64,000 nt of DNA from JABACD01 sp047639675 (GTDB lineage Bacteria > Planctomycetota > UBA1135 > GCA-002686595): NCBI GenBank assembly GCA_047639675.1, contig JBLIOI010000002.1:1-64000 (forward strand), read 5' to 3'. Made by a program: the position numbers and the translations under genes. Each line of letters begins with the position of its first letter. Position 1 is the first letter of the stretch. Below the pieces are notes generated by a model. It ran no database searches, had not been told where the DNA came from, and worked only from the letters and a program-made list of their open reading frames with translations. Below, piece by piece: positions 25,330-33,998 of this stretch.

Positions 25330-26972
25330 ACTCTCACCTGATTCGCCGCGCATATGGCATCGCCTTGGCGGTTGCGCTCATGACTGGCTGCACGAGCGAA
25401 GAGAGCCAAGAGCAGGCGACGGGCATCCACTTCACCGACGTATCGAAAGCCTGTGGTATCGATTTCGTGATGACTTGCGGATTGCAACCTGCCACACAAC
25501 TGATCGAAGTGAAGGGCGGCGGCCTGGCCTTGATCGACCACGACGGCGATGGAGATCTAGACATTTTCGTTCCCAACGGCGCGACGATGGACAAACCGGA
25601 GATGGGGCCAGGCTGCCGGCTCTTTGAAAACCTCGGAGATATGCGCTTTCGGGACGCGACCCAAGCTGCCGGATTAGAACTCACTCGCTGGGGAGTTGGC
25701 GTGGCCGTTGCCGACTATGACAACGATGGGCACGATGATCTCTACGTCACCTGTTACGGATCCAACGCTCTGCTGCGCAACAAGGGTGACGGAAGCTTCG
25801 AAGACGTCACCCTTGTTGCGGGAGTTTCCGGGAACGAATGGAGCGTGGCCGCTTCCTTTGGAGATCTCGACGGGGACGGCGACCTGGATCTCTATGTTGC
25901 GAACTACTTGGAGTTCGACATCGACAACCCGCCGGCTCCTTCAACCTTCAAAGGCGCCCCGGTGTTTACGGGACCAATTGGGCTGACTCCAACCCAGGAT
26001 AGGCTCTATGAGAACTTGGGTGATGGAAGCTTCCGCGAAGTAACGAGTGAGGCGGGCATCACTGAAGCCCCGGCTGCCTTTGGCCTCGGTACGCTGATCC
26101 TCGACTTTGATCGGGACGGCAACCAGGACATTTTCGTCGGCAACGACTCGCACGCGAACGCACTCTTTCTCGGCCAGGGAGGGCTGGTCTTTGAAGAAGT
26201 CGGGATGAAGAGCGGCTTGGGATCGAACATCTATGGGTCCACCCAGGCAACCATGGGCATCGCGATCGCTGACGTCAACGGCAACGGCTTTCCGGACGTC
26301 TTCACGAGCAACTTCTCCAACGACACGAACACCTTGCACATCAACATGCAGGGCCGCTTCTTCGACGATGTCACGGCTCGCTATGGCCTCGGGATGGCTG
26401 CCTTCCCTTACGTTGGTTGGGCCAGCGGGTTCTATGACTTCGATCGCGATGGCGACGAAGACCTACTCGTGTTCAATGGCCACGTTTACCCCAATGCGAC
26501 CTGCGAAGCGATGGACGCCGAGTTTGCCGAGCCTCCGATTCTGTATGAACGGGGGCAAGAGAGCTTTCGCTTGCTGAATTCGAAGGCCGCGGGCGCATGG
26601 CTTGACGAGCTTCACTGCGACCGAGGAGCCGCCTTTGGGGATCTCGATAATGACGGCGACGTGGACGTGGTTGTGCTCGAACTGAATGGGCCGCTACGGA
26701 TACTGCGCAACGATTGCGATAGCGGCGCTTGGCTCGCGGTTGAGCTCCAAGGCCAAGGTCTCGGAAGCCGGGTTGAGCTCATCGCCGATGGGAAGACCCA
26801 GACGCGCTGGATATATTCAGGCGGTAGCTTTGCTTCGGCTTCGGAGCAAGCAGTCTACTTCGGTCTCGAAGAGCCCCAAGCCCCGATGACTGTACGAGTC
26901 ACCTGGGCGGATGGTAGCGTCACAGAGATGAGCGGGATGGCAACCAATCAGCGCTTGCTATTGAAGAAGTAG
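25326..26972 (+). CDS. FG-GAP/ASPIC-UnbV repeat lipoprotein (CRTAC1 family)
   Basis: The 548-residue protein has a lipoprotein signal (IALAVALMTGC), then seven-bladed-propeller-type FG-GAP repeats with calcium-binding DxDxDGxxD loops (DHDGDGDLDIF, DYDNDGHDDLY, DLDGDGDLDLY, DFDRDGNQDIF, DFDRDGDEDLL, DLDNDGDVDVV), and a C-terminal ASPIC/UnbV domain (LGSRVELIADGKTQTRWI). Such proteins are extracellular and calcium-dependent; binding to surface polysaccharide or protein is the usual guess, without a demonstrated role. It is coupled to the TPR lipoprotein by the 4-base overlap. Confidence 0.93.
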   Translation: MNSHLIRRAYGIALAVALMTGCTSEESQEQATGIHFTDVSKACGIDFVMTCGLQPATQLIEVKGGGLALIDHDGDGDLDIFVPNGATMDKPEMGPGCRLFENLGDMRFRDATQAAGLELTRWGVGVAVADYDNDGHDDLYVTCYGSNALLRNKGDGSFEDVTLVAGVSGNEWSVAASFGDLDGDGDLDLYVANYLEFDIDNPPAPSTFKGAPVFTGPIGLTPTQDRLYENLGDGSFREVTSEAGITEAPAAFGLGTLILDFDRDGNQDIFVGNDSHANALFLGQGGLVFEEVGMKSGLGSNIYGSTQATMGIAIADVNGNGFPDVFTSNFSNDTNTLHINMQGRFFDDVTARYGLGMAAFPYVGWASGFYDFDRDGDEDLLVFNGHVYPNATCEAMDAEFAEPPILYERGQESFRLLNSKAAGAWLDELHCDRGAAFGDLDNDGDVDVVVLELNGPLRILRNDCDSGAWLAVELQGQGLGSRVELIADGKTQTRWIYSGGSFASASEQAVYFGLEEPQAPMTVRVTWADGSVTEMSGMATNQRLLLKK

Positions 26973-27019
26973 CGAGCGCGGAAATAGCGGTTCTTGACCG
27001 AACTCCGAACCGCAGTCCC

Positions 27020-28699
27020 CTACGTATTCAACTCGCGGTCGCGCAATTCGCGGCGCAAGACCTTCATCACCGTGGACTTGGGCAACTCATCCAAGAACTC
27101 AACCGCGCGCGGAACCTTGTAACTCGCCAGCGACTCACGACAGAACTTGTCGATTTCCTCAATCGTCAGGGTCTTGTCAGGCTGCATCACAATAAACGAC
27201 TTGACGGTTTCGCCCCGGCGCTCATCGGGAATACCGATGGTGGCAGCTTCGAGGATGTCCGGGTGCGCCATTAGTACGCCATCCACTTCATCGGGAAAGA
27301 CCTTGAATCCGCCCGCGGAGATCATGTCCTTCTTGCGACCGACAATACGCACGTAGCCGTCCTCGTCCATGGTTGCCAAATCGCCCGTGTGCAACCAACC
27401 GTTGATGATCGTTAGGGCGGTTTCTTCCGGACGGTTCAAATAGCCGCGGGTAACTTGCGGTCCCCGGATGACGAGTTCGCCCTCTTCACCCTTGGACATC
27501 TCCGTCGTGGGGTCATCGGCGTCGACGATCTTCAAGTCCGTATCGGGAACGGCAATGCCGACGCTGCCGATCTTACGGGTTCCCTGGAGAGGATTGACGA
27601 TGGCGACAGGGGACGTCTCGCTCATGCCGAAGCCCTCGACGATGCGCGAACTGGTGAGCTTCTCGAAACGTTCTAGTACATCGACGGCGATCGGCGCAGA
27701 ACCTGAAAAGCATGACTTCAGGCTCGAAACGTCGATCCGATCGATTCCTGGGAAGTTGTTGAGGCCATTGAAGAGCGCCGGGACTCCAGGGAAGATCGTC
27801 ACCTTGTGCTTGGAGATGTTCTTGACCAGGGTCGGGAAGTCGCGCGGGTTGGGCATCAAGACCATCGCTGCGCCGGTGGACATCGCCCAGTTCATTCCGA
27901 CTGTCATGCCGAATACGTGAAATAGCGGCAGACAGATGAGGATCACCTCCTTGCCTGGCTCGACGCCTTGGAACCATGCGTTGATTTGCTCCACGTTGGC
28001 GGAGAGGTTCCGATGCGTAAGAACAGCTCCCTTGGAAACACCCGTGGTCCCACCGGTGTATTGCAGGACAGCGATGTCCTCCATGTCGATGTCTGGACGG
28101 GGCGCGCGCTCCTTGGTCTTCTTGATCAGTTCCTTGAAGAAGTGCACTCCGCGCTCGCGCTTGACCTTGGCCCAAACCGGCGGGTCTTGCTTCTTGAGCT
28201 TGAAAGGTGCCAGGAAGTTGAGCGGAAAGCCGAGGTATTCCGGAATCGAGGCGATGATGTAGTTCTTGGGTGGAAGGTCCGCACGATGCTCGCGAAGCTT
28301 CTGATCCCAAATGAAGTCAGCCACCACCGCCAGACAGCAATCCGCGTCCTTCCATTGGTGCTCAATTTCGCGTGGTGTGTAGAGCGGGTTCGTCAAGACT
28401 ACTTCCGCACCGATCATCAACGCCGCGTAGTAAGCGATCACCGTCTGCGGCAAGGTAGGGATCTGGATCGCGACCCGCTTGCCGGGGCCCGCTCCCAAGC
28501 GCACCATCGCGCGCCCCATGCGATTGACGTCCTCCAAGAGCTCGGAGTAGGTCATGCGGCAGTTCATAAAGATCAGTGCCGGCGACCCTGGAAACCTGCG
28601 AGCGGTATCCTCGAGCATGTCGATCAGATTACCCCGCGAGTAGTCGAGAGAAGGCTGAACTCCTTCGTCGTAATGAGCGTGCCAGATTCTGTTTTCCAT
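27020..28699 (-). CDS. fadD: Long-chain fatty acid-CoA ligase
   Basis: The 559-residue AMP-forming acyl-CoA synthetase has the P-loop YTGGTTGVSKGAV, the adenylate motif EGFGMSETSPV, the hinge GWLHTGDLATMDEDGY, and the catalytic lysine motif PKSTVMKVLRRELRD. Length and motifs fit FadD of E. coli (561). It activates fatty acids to acyl-CoA for beta-oxidation or lipid synthesis at the inner membrane. It follows the CnoX-like gene by 30 bases on the same strand and is the last gene of that run. Confidence 0.95.
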   Translation of the reverse strand: MENRIWHAHYDEGVQPSLDYSRGNLIDMLEDTARRFPGSPALIFMNCRMTYSELLEDVNRMGRAMVRLGAGPGKRVAIQIPTLPQTVIAYYAALMIGAEVVLTNPLYTPREIEHQWKDADCCLAVVADFIWDQKLREHRADLPPKNYIIASIPEYLGFPLNFLAPFKLKKQDPPVWAKVKRERGVHFFKELIKKTKERAPRPDIDMEDIAVLQYTGGTTGVSKGAVLTHRNLSANVEQINAWFQGVEPGKEVILICLPLFHVFGMTVGMNWAMSTGAAMVLMPNPRDFPTLVKNISKHKVTIFPGVPALFNGLNNFPGIDRIDVSSLKSCFSGSAPIAVDVLERFEKLTSSRIVEGFGMSETSPVAIVNPLQGTRKIGSVGIAVPDTDLKIVDADDPTTEMSKGEEGELVIRGPQVTRGYLNRPEETALTIINGWLHTGDLATMDEDGYVRIVGRKKDMISAGGFKVFPDEVDGVLMAHPDILEAATIGIPDERRGETVKSFIVMQPDKTLTIEEIDKFCRESLASYKVPRAVEFLDELPKSTVMKVLRRELRDRELNT

Positions 28700-28729
28700 G
28701 GGTACCGCGTATGAGGATTCGGGTCGCTT

Positions 28730-29590
28730 TCAGGAACAGAGCAGAACAGAGAGTCGTTGCTGGAACTCAAGGGTTAAGGGATCTTGGTGACCCAGAGCTT
28801 GAAAGACCTCGAGCAAGGCTTTGCGCGGCGCACCGTCATCGAAGCTAATGTCGCGCATAGCAGCTTCGAGCATTTCTTCCAAGCCGTCCTCTGTGCTGCC
28901 CGCCGCAACTAGCGCGCGGCCGAATTCGATGCGCTTGCCAACATCCTTCGGGTTGGCCTCGACCTCCTTACGCAGTCCGTCCACGTCGCCCGCGTTGTCG
29001 AGCAAGTCGAATCGCGCTTGTACGCTCTTAGCTTCAGTGCTTTCACGTTCCTCCTCGGTGAGCTCCCCAAAGATCTCCCGTGCGTACTCCACATCCTCAG
29101 CAGAGATCAAGACGCGCGCAAGAGCCACGCGCACTTCGGAATCCTTCGGATGATCCTCAAGCCATTCAGCGAGCAATCCAACGGCCTGCGCCAGTTCCCC
29201 CGCCGTCTCCAATTCGCGCGCTTTCTCCAACGGACTTCCGCCGGATGTGATTAGGTTGTGCGTGGCGAGGAAGGCACGAATTTCCTCGTCGTTCTTGATC
29301 CCGGTGAAGGCATCAACGGGTTGCCCATCGATGATCAATACCACTGTCGGGATGCTTTGAATACGAAAGGCCTGACAAACCTCAGGGTTGGCATCGGCAT
29401 CGACCTTGGCCAGAACCATAGCTCCACCCAACTCAATGGTGATGGTCTCTAGGATCTGTGCCAGATTTTTGCAGGGTTCACTCTGAGCCGCCCAAAAGTC
29501 CACCAGTACAGGTGTCTGGGTCGAACCCTGAAGGACAACCTGCTCGAAGTTACGAATATCGACGTCAATGACGTGCGCTGAAGAAGTCAT
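28730..29590 (-). CDS. Thioredoxin-fold chaperedoxin (CnoX/YbbN-like)
   Basis: The 286-residue protein has a thioredoxin domain (about 1-110: PVLVDFWAAQSEPCKNL, IPTVVLIIDGQPVDAFTG) and a C-terminal TPR-like half with ELAQAVGLLAEWLEDHPKDSE. The first active-site Cys is replaced by Ser (SEPC), as in CnoX where the motif is SxxC; such proteins hold oxidised clients with GroEL/DnaK rather than act as reductases. Its length matches CnoX (284). No signal peptide, so cytoplasmic. 30 bases ahead of fadD. Confidence 0.9.
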   Translation of the reverse strand: MTSSAHVIDVDIRNFEQVVLQGSTQTPVLVDFWAAQSEPCKNLAQILETITIELGGAMVLAKVDADANPEVCQAFRIQSIPTVVLIIDGQPVDAFTGIKNDEEIRAFLATHNLITSGGSPLEKARELETAGELAQAVGLLAEWLEDHPKDSEVRVALARVLISAEDVEYAREIFGELTEEERESTEAKSVQARFDLLDNAGDVDGLRKEVEANPKDVGKRIEFGRALVAAGSTEDGLEEMLEAAMRDISFDDGAPRKALLEVFQALGHQDPLTLEFQQRLSVLLCS

Positions 29591-29653
29591 ATGTCCCGGG
29601 AACAGTCCGTTGCGTGGAAGGTTAGCCCTGAGTCTATCTATCTGAACAGCGAA

Positions 29654-30913
29654 CTAGTAGTCGCCGCCGATCACGCGAAGCGCTTTCTCAACTTCTTCTC
29701 GAAGCTCCGCCTGAGCCTTCGTGCCATCCGGTATGGCCGCAACCAAGAGCTTCATCGCCCGATCAAGGGCGGCGGGACGTAGGTCAGGGTCAGCGCCCTG
29801 GCCCTTGGAAATGAGATAGTTGGCTAAATCGCCGCTCGTATCCACGAGACGCAACTGCTCGATGTCGCAGCCCGCAGTGCCCCAATAGCGTTCTTCACCG
29901 AGCCCTTCCAAGCTCGCCGTCAGAGCCCTTTCAAGCTCTCTCACGCTTCCAGGGGCCAGGGCGATGGAAACTGGATTGCCGCTCCCCACGTAGAGAATAT
30001 CGGCGCGATTCCAACGCAAGAAGAACTCGCCTAAGCGACAGGATCGCAATTCGAGGCCAATCGTGTCTCCTTCCGTGAAGTGGCCTGCCAGGGCATTCGC
30101 CGGAAGCTTGGGCAGCTCGCCAGGGCTCCGCTCCTTAATCGCCGCTGTCATGCGTTCCAGCGCGGGCCCGTTGCCCGTCTTGGCTGCCGCGTCATATCCA
30201 TAGAGATCGCCCAAGCGCTCCTTCAACGCGCGCGACGATTGATAACGAGCTTGCTCGCCAAACGGCAAGCGGAAGTACTTATCCGTGCGCTTCAGGTCTT
30301 CCACCAACCAGAGCAAGTAACCCGAGTTGCCCCACTCGTCGAGTAGCAGCACGATCGCGCGCCTCACGATGTCATTGGAGTCGAGCAGCAGGCTTGAGAC
30401 CAAAAACTCTTGTAGCTCAGGCGTGTTTTGGCTCACCCGCTGAATCCCATCCACCGCCGCCACGCGCACGGGAGCAAGATGATCGCGCAAGAGAGAACTG
30501 TAGGCGGAGGCCTCCGCCTTAATTGCGCTACCCGCCAAACCTCGCGCTGCGGCGCCGCGCCACGGGAAGTCCAAGTCTTGAAGGTTCCGCCACAAGAACT
30601 TGCGCAGGCGTGGGTCTCCGAAGGCTCCAAGCACTTCCACAAGCGACGGGCCCATAGTCTCCATTTGGCTGCCGACTGGGCCACAGGCTTCAAAGAGACG
30701 CTCTGCAGCGGGCGCGCCCAAGCTAACCAGGCGCCTGGCAGCTTGCGGCCGCACCGACATCCGTCCGCTTTGCGCTAGCCCAATGTACTTCTCAATCTTG
30801 GCAGCTAGTTCCGCGTCGACTGCCCTAGTACTTGTCTCCGCATCCTGCGTGCCCCATGCAACCACCGGCAATGACAAGATTGCGCAGAGGAGTCCACTTG
30901 CCCGCAAACTCAT
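29654..30913 (-). CDS. Secreted HEAT-repeat protein, unknown function
   Basis: I do not recognise the family. The 419-residue protein has a signal peptide (SGLLCAILSLPVVAWG), HEAT-like helical repeats between about 40 and 210 (SLGAPAAERLFEACGPVG, GAAARGLAGSAIKAEASAY, RVAAVDGIQRVSQNT), and a C-terminal 200-residue region without recognisable motif. Its ATG overlaps the stop of the small DUF3299-like gene by 4 bases (ATGA), so the two are coupled. It ends 63 bases before the CnoX-like gene. Likely a periplasmic scaffold. Confidence 0.78.
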   Translation of the reverse strand: MSLRASGLLCAILSLPVVAWGTQDAETSTRAVDAELAAKIEKYIGLAQSGRMSVRPQAARRLVSLGAPAAERLFEACGPVGSQMETMGPSLVEVLGAFGDPRLRKFLWRNLQDLDFPWRGAAARGLAGSAIKAEASAYSSLLRDHLAPVRVAAVDGIQRVSQNTPELQEFLVSSLLLDSNDIVRRAIVLLLDEWGNSGYLLWLVEDLKRTDKYFRLPFGEQARYQSSRALKERLGDLYGYDAAAKTGNGPALERMTAAIKERSPGELPKLPANALAGHFTEGDTIGLELRSCRLGEFFLRWNRADILYVGSGNPVSIALAPGSVRELERALTASLEGLGEERYWGTAGCDIEQLRLVDTSGDLANYLISKGQGADPDLRPAALDRAMKLLVAAIPDGTKAQAELREEVEKALRVIGGDY

Positions 30914-31320
30914 TGGTCCAAACTCTTCGTCTTCATGCGATAGAGACTCTCGACGAAACCGTCTTCATCTTCTTTCTCGCTGACCTCAAAGGCCCCGGTC
31001 AAAGTCATCTCACCGGGTGTGAATGTCGTCGTTCCTTCGCTGAGACTGACACGGACGAAGTGCTGCAACTTACCCGTGCCGCAACCGCAAGAGTCGTTCG
31101 TCAAGTCGAACCAACTCTCCCCTTCAAGGGTACCGTTGCGCATATAACCGCTGATCTCAACTCGCTCGCCGTCGAATTGTGTGACCTCGACAGGGATCTC
31201 ATCACCTGGACTCCACTCGATGCTATTTAGCTTTTGCATGCTGACTTCAATGGGCTCACCGCCAGTACCAAGAGCCAGAACGCTGAAGCCTGTCAGCACA
31301 TGTAGGAAGAGGGGTCGCAT
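30910..31320 (-). CDS. Small secreted DUF3299-like protein
   Basis: From ATG 31320 the protein has 136 residues with a signal peptide (MRPLFLHVLTGFSVLALG). The pattern GERVEISGYM, then FDLTNDSCGCG, HFVRV and LYRMKTKSL closely parallels the DUF3299-type protein at 33290-33994 (GRELSITGYMIP, FMLVRDLMGCCFGG, YRLKATSVEV), so the two look like divergent paralogues about 2 kb apart. A cysteine pair (CGC) sits where the larger paralogue has CC, a possible metal or disulfide site. It is translationally coupled to the HEAT protein. Confidence 0.68.
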   Translation of the reverse strand: MRPLFLHVLTGFSVLALGTGGEPIEVSMQKLNSIEWSPGDEIPVEVTQFDGERVEISGYMRNGTLEGESWFDLTNDSCGCGTGKLQHFVRVSLSEGTTTFTPGEMTLTGAFEVSEKEDEDGFVESLYRMKTKSLDQ

Positions 31321-31480
31321 AGACGATTCAAGTGTCAGTCCCAGATGACCGCCTGTCAAGCTAGGTTAGAGGCACATCGTAAGGAACGAGGGGTGGGAAC
31401 ACCTCTGGCCACTTCTTCGGCTGCGCCGGCACAATTCCCCGCACCAAGAATCGGCTTTCGTTCCCGTTGAAGCATAACCC

Positions 31481-31514
31481 TCCGGGCATGCTGAGAAGGC
31501 TCAGCTTCGCCGGA
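31481..31514 (-). terminator. Hairpin after sulfatase-like gene
   Basis: An inner stem GCTGAG/CTCAGC with a 4-base loop is nested in an outer TCCGG/CCGGA stem, starting 5 bases after the stop at 31519. No clear T tract follows. It probably ends or attenuates the ABC-DUF3299-sulfatase-like transcript before the small DUF3299-like gene. Confidence 0.55.
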
Positions 31515-31518
31515 CGGA

Positions 31519-33276
31519 CTATTCTTTTCCGTCCCCGACATAGCCCAATCCGCGCAGGGTTTCGAGCTGGTCGGCCGAGAGTTCAATCAACTCCGGTTGG
31601 CCTTGCTGCTTGAGTAGCTCCGGCTTGACGCGCTCATAGCCTTCGAGCAGTCGCTTGACACGCTTGGACCTTTGGCCGCCGAGGTTGCGTTCTTGCAAGG
31701 GGTCGTCACTCCAGCTGAACAACAATGGAATAGTAATGTTCTTGTCCTTGATCGCGGCATCGCCCCCCTCATCCACGCGATAGGCGGATTGTGAGCTCGT
31801 CTCGCCGGGAGTAGTCGCCAGAGTCGGATAAAGACTTGTGTACACCTGCCGCTTCAAAGGCGCAGCATCAGCTGGGAAGCTCGACACCAAGGAAAGCCCC
31901 TGTCCAAAACTATCTGCCAATCCGGACAGCTCGAGCAGAGTCGGCGCCAAGTCCAGTGTAGTCATGGATTCTGTGACGCGGCGCGCTTCCACTCCAGGCA
32001 CGTAGAGGATGAAGGGCACTCGTACGAGTTCATTGAAGAGCGAGTTCCCGTGGCCCAACCAACGGCGTTCATAGAATTCCTCGCCGTGATCCGCAGTGAT
32101 CACGATCGCGACATCATCGCGGAAGGATTCCGTTTGGAGACGCTCAAGAAGGCGTCCGATGTGGTGATCGGTGAAGGCGATCTCGCCCTCATAGAGCGCC
32201 CGCAGCTTCGCAGTTGCCTGTGGATTGGGATCGAGTTTTCCGAAGCTCGCCGACTCTGATGGACGCGGAGCAAATTGCTCGGAGAAGCCCGCGTGTTCGA
32301 CGAAGTCTTGGTGCGGGTCGAAATAATGAGCCAGCAAGAAGAACTGGCGATCCCCATTGCGATCGAGCCAATCGAGTGCGCGATCGGTAACCTCTGGCGA
32401 AGTGATGCGGCGGTGCGCGCGCTCTTTCATCGCACTGATCTCGACCGAGCCGCCTTCGTGATCGTCGACCACCATACCGAGATCATCGTATTCATCGAAA
32501 CCCTGATCAAAACCCCAAAAGGAGTCCGTGAAGGTACCAGAGACAATCGCTCCTGTGCTGTAGCCGGCGCTGGCAAAGACCTCGACGAAGCTCAAGGCGC
32601 TCTTCTGCATGCGATGCTCGGCATGCAGAACACCGTGACTCTCAGCGTACAGTCCCGTGAACATCGAAGTCATTGCAGGCAATGTCCAACTCGCGGGGCT
32701 TACCGCGCGTTCGAACACCAGGCTGCGACGGGCAAACTTATCAATTTCTGGTGATGTGGGTCGATCGTGGCCGTAGCAGCCGAGGTAGTCGGCGCGCAGT
32801 GTGTCGATCACGATCCAGACGACGCTTATGCGTCGACCTGTAGCGCTGGGGAGAATTACCCGCGGTTGAGAACGCAGGAGGTTCTCCTCGGCCCTTGTGT
32901 ATTCAAGTTGAGCGGCCCCGCTGAAGCCATCGAGGGGGGCTCGAAAGCGCCGCCAAGCGTTGGGCCCGCCAGCACTCGAAAGCGCTTCAGCCACTAGAAT
33001 TGAGCGCTCTGAACCCTGCACCCACTCGAGGTTTGGGTCGGCCATTCCAGCAATTTCGGGACCCAGCTCCCATTCGACATACGCGCCGACAGGTAGATCC
33101 TTGCGGACAGAAATCCCGCCTTCCCTCAACTCAGGACGGGATACGTTTCCCGTGGAAGCTCGCGCAAGCACGCCTCCAGCGCTCGCTCCGCGCTCAACCT
33201 GCCATGAAGCTTGCTTCTTATCGGAGCATGACAGAAATAGGCACAGGATCAGTGCCGTGCCAAGAAAGCGCTTCAT
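31519..33276 (-). CDS. Sulfatase-like (AlkP superfamily) lipoprotein with Thr at nucleophile position
   Basis: From ATG 33276 the 585-residue protein has lipobox LFLSC (Cys17), a non-catalytic N-terminal beta region of about 130 residues, and an alkaline-phosphatase-superfamily domain starting VVWIVIDTLRADYLGCYG (metal Asp158). Where a sulfatase has Cys/Ser-X-Pro-Ser-Arg there is T198-L-P-A (in SWTLPAMTSMFTG), so no formylglycine can form. A Thr nucleophile is the state of phosphoethanolamine and glycerolphosphate transferases. ITADHGEEF gives the other metal ligands. I infer a phospho- or sulfo-ester hydrolase or transferase at the outer surface. It starts 13 bases after the DUF3299 gene, in the same operon. 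Confidence 0.85.
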   Translation of the reverse strand: MKRFLGTALILCLFLSCSDKKQASWQVERGASAGGVLARASTGNVSRPELREGGISVRKDLPVGAYVEWELGPEIAGMADPNLEWVQGSERSILVAEALSSAGGPNAWRRFRAPLDGFSGAAQLEYTRAEENLLRSQPRVILPSATGRRISVVWIVIDTLRADYLGCYGHDRPTSPEIDKFARRSLVFERAVSPASWTLPAMTSMFTGLYAESHGVLHAEHRMQKSALSFVEVFASAGYSTGAIVSGTFTDSFWGFDQGFDEYDDLGMVVDDHEGGSVEISAMKERAHRRITSPEVTDRALDWLDRNGDRQFFLLAHYFDPHQDFVEHAGFSEQFAPRPSESASFGKLDPNPQATAKLRALYEGEIAFTDHHIGRLLERLQTESFRDDVAIVITADHGEEFYERRWLGHGNSLFNELVRVPFILYVPGVEARRVTESMTTLDLAPTLLELSGLADSFGQGLSLVSSFPADAAPLKRQVYTSLYPTLATTPGETSSQSAYRVDEGGDAAIKDKNITIPLLFSWSDDPLQERNLGGQRSKRVKRLLEGYERVKPELLKQQGQPELIELSADQLETLRGLGYVGDGKE

Positions 33277-33289
33277 TGCCCTGCTCCCC

Positions 33290-33994
33290 TCAATCCTCGA
33301 CCTCAACGCTCGTCGCTTTCAAACGATAGATCCCCATCGCAAAGCCGGCCTCATCTTGCTCGCCGCCAAGAGTCATGATTCCCGTCACGCGCATCGGCAT
33401 GTAGGGCCTGTAAGCAGCTTCGACATCCTCCTCCATCACGACGTCCAACCATTCGTCGGGCATCGGCGCGCCACCAAAGCAACAGCCCATCAAGTCTCGA
33501 ACGAGCATGAAGTCGCGCACATTGCCCCGATCCATCTCGCCGGGAATCATGTAGCCAGTGATCGATAGTTCACGACCGTCAAGGCGCAGAATATCGGCTG
33601 GCAGTTCGAGGTATTGCTTGTCTTCGCCTTCGTACTCATCAGGGAAGAGCATGTAGTCGAGAATCGCATCCACGTCGAAGTCGATTAGCGAGAGGTCCTG
33701 GTAAGTAATGTCGAGCGGGCCATCGGGCTCCTCGACTTCCGGTTCCGGTTCCAGAACCTCTGCAACGACGGCTTCCTCGACAGATTCCGCAAGCACATCG
33801 GGCGGAGCGGTCGCCGGAAGTCCTGAGACTTCGACGGGCTGCTCGACTTCTATAGGCTCCGCAAGAACATCATCGGATCCGTCGATCAAAGCACCTTGCA
33901 CCGGCAAAGTGTCCACGACCACCGCAGCCTGCTCCTCGCCGCAAGCGGCGAGGACAAGTCCAAGGGTTAGGGAGAGGATTGATGCAGTCTTCAC
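33290..33994 (-). CDS. DUF3299-type lipoprotein
   Basis: The 234-residue protein has lipobox LAAC, a Pro/Glu/Val-rich acidic linker (about 25-95), and a C-terminal DUF3299-type domain with LDGRELSITGYMIP, FMLVRDLMGCCFGGAPMPDEW and MRVTGIMTLGG. The conserved CC plus PMP segment is typical. Its start is 4 bases after the permease stop. In vibrios DUF3299 proteins lie in a zinc-regulated ABC operon (zrg), as I recall; that link is memory, not evidence from this sequence. A role as a periplasmic accessory of the ABC permease is inferred from the spacing. Confidence 0.8.
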   Translation of the reverse strand: MKTASILSLTLGLVLAACGEEQAAVVVDTLPVQGALIDGSDDVLAEPIEVEQPVEVSGLPATAPPDVLAESVEEAVVAEVLEPEPEVEEPDGPLDITYQDLSLIDFDVDAILDYMLFPDEYEGEDKQYLELPADILRLDGRELSITGYMIPGEMDRGNVRDFMLVRDLMGCCFGGAPMPDEWLDVVMEEDVEAAYRPYMPMRVTGIMTLGGEQDEAGFAMGIYRLKATSVEVED

Positions 33995-33998
33995 GTCG

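Noticed and set aside
31360..31480. Possible small RNA between the sulfatase-like and DUF3299-like genes
   Set aside because: Apart from the hairpin at 31481-31514 no promoter or conserved RNA pattern could be seen.
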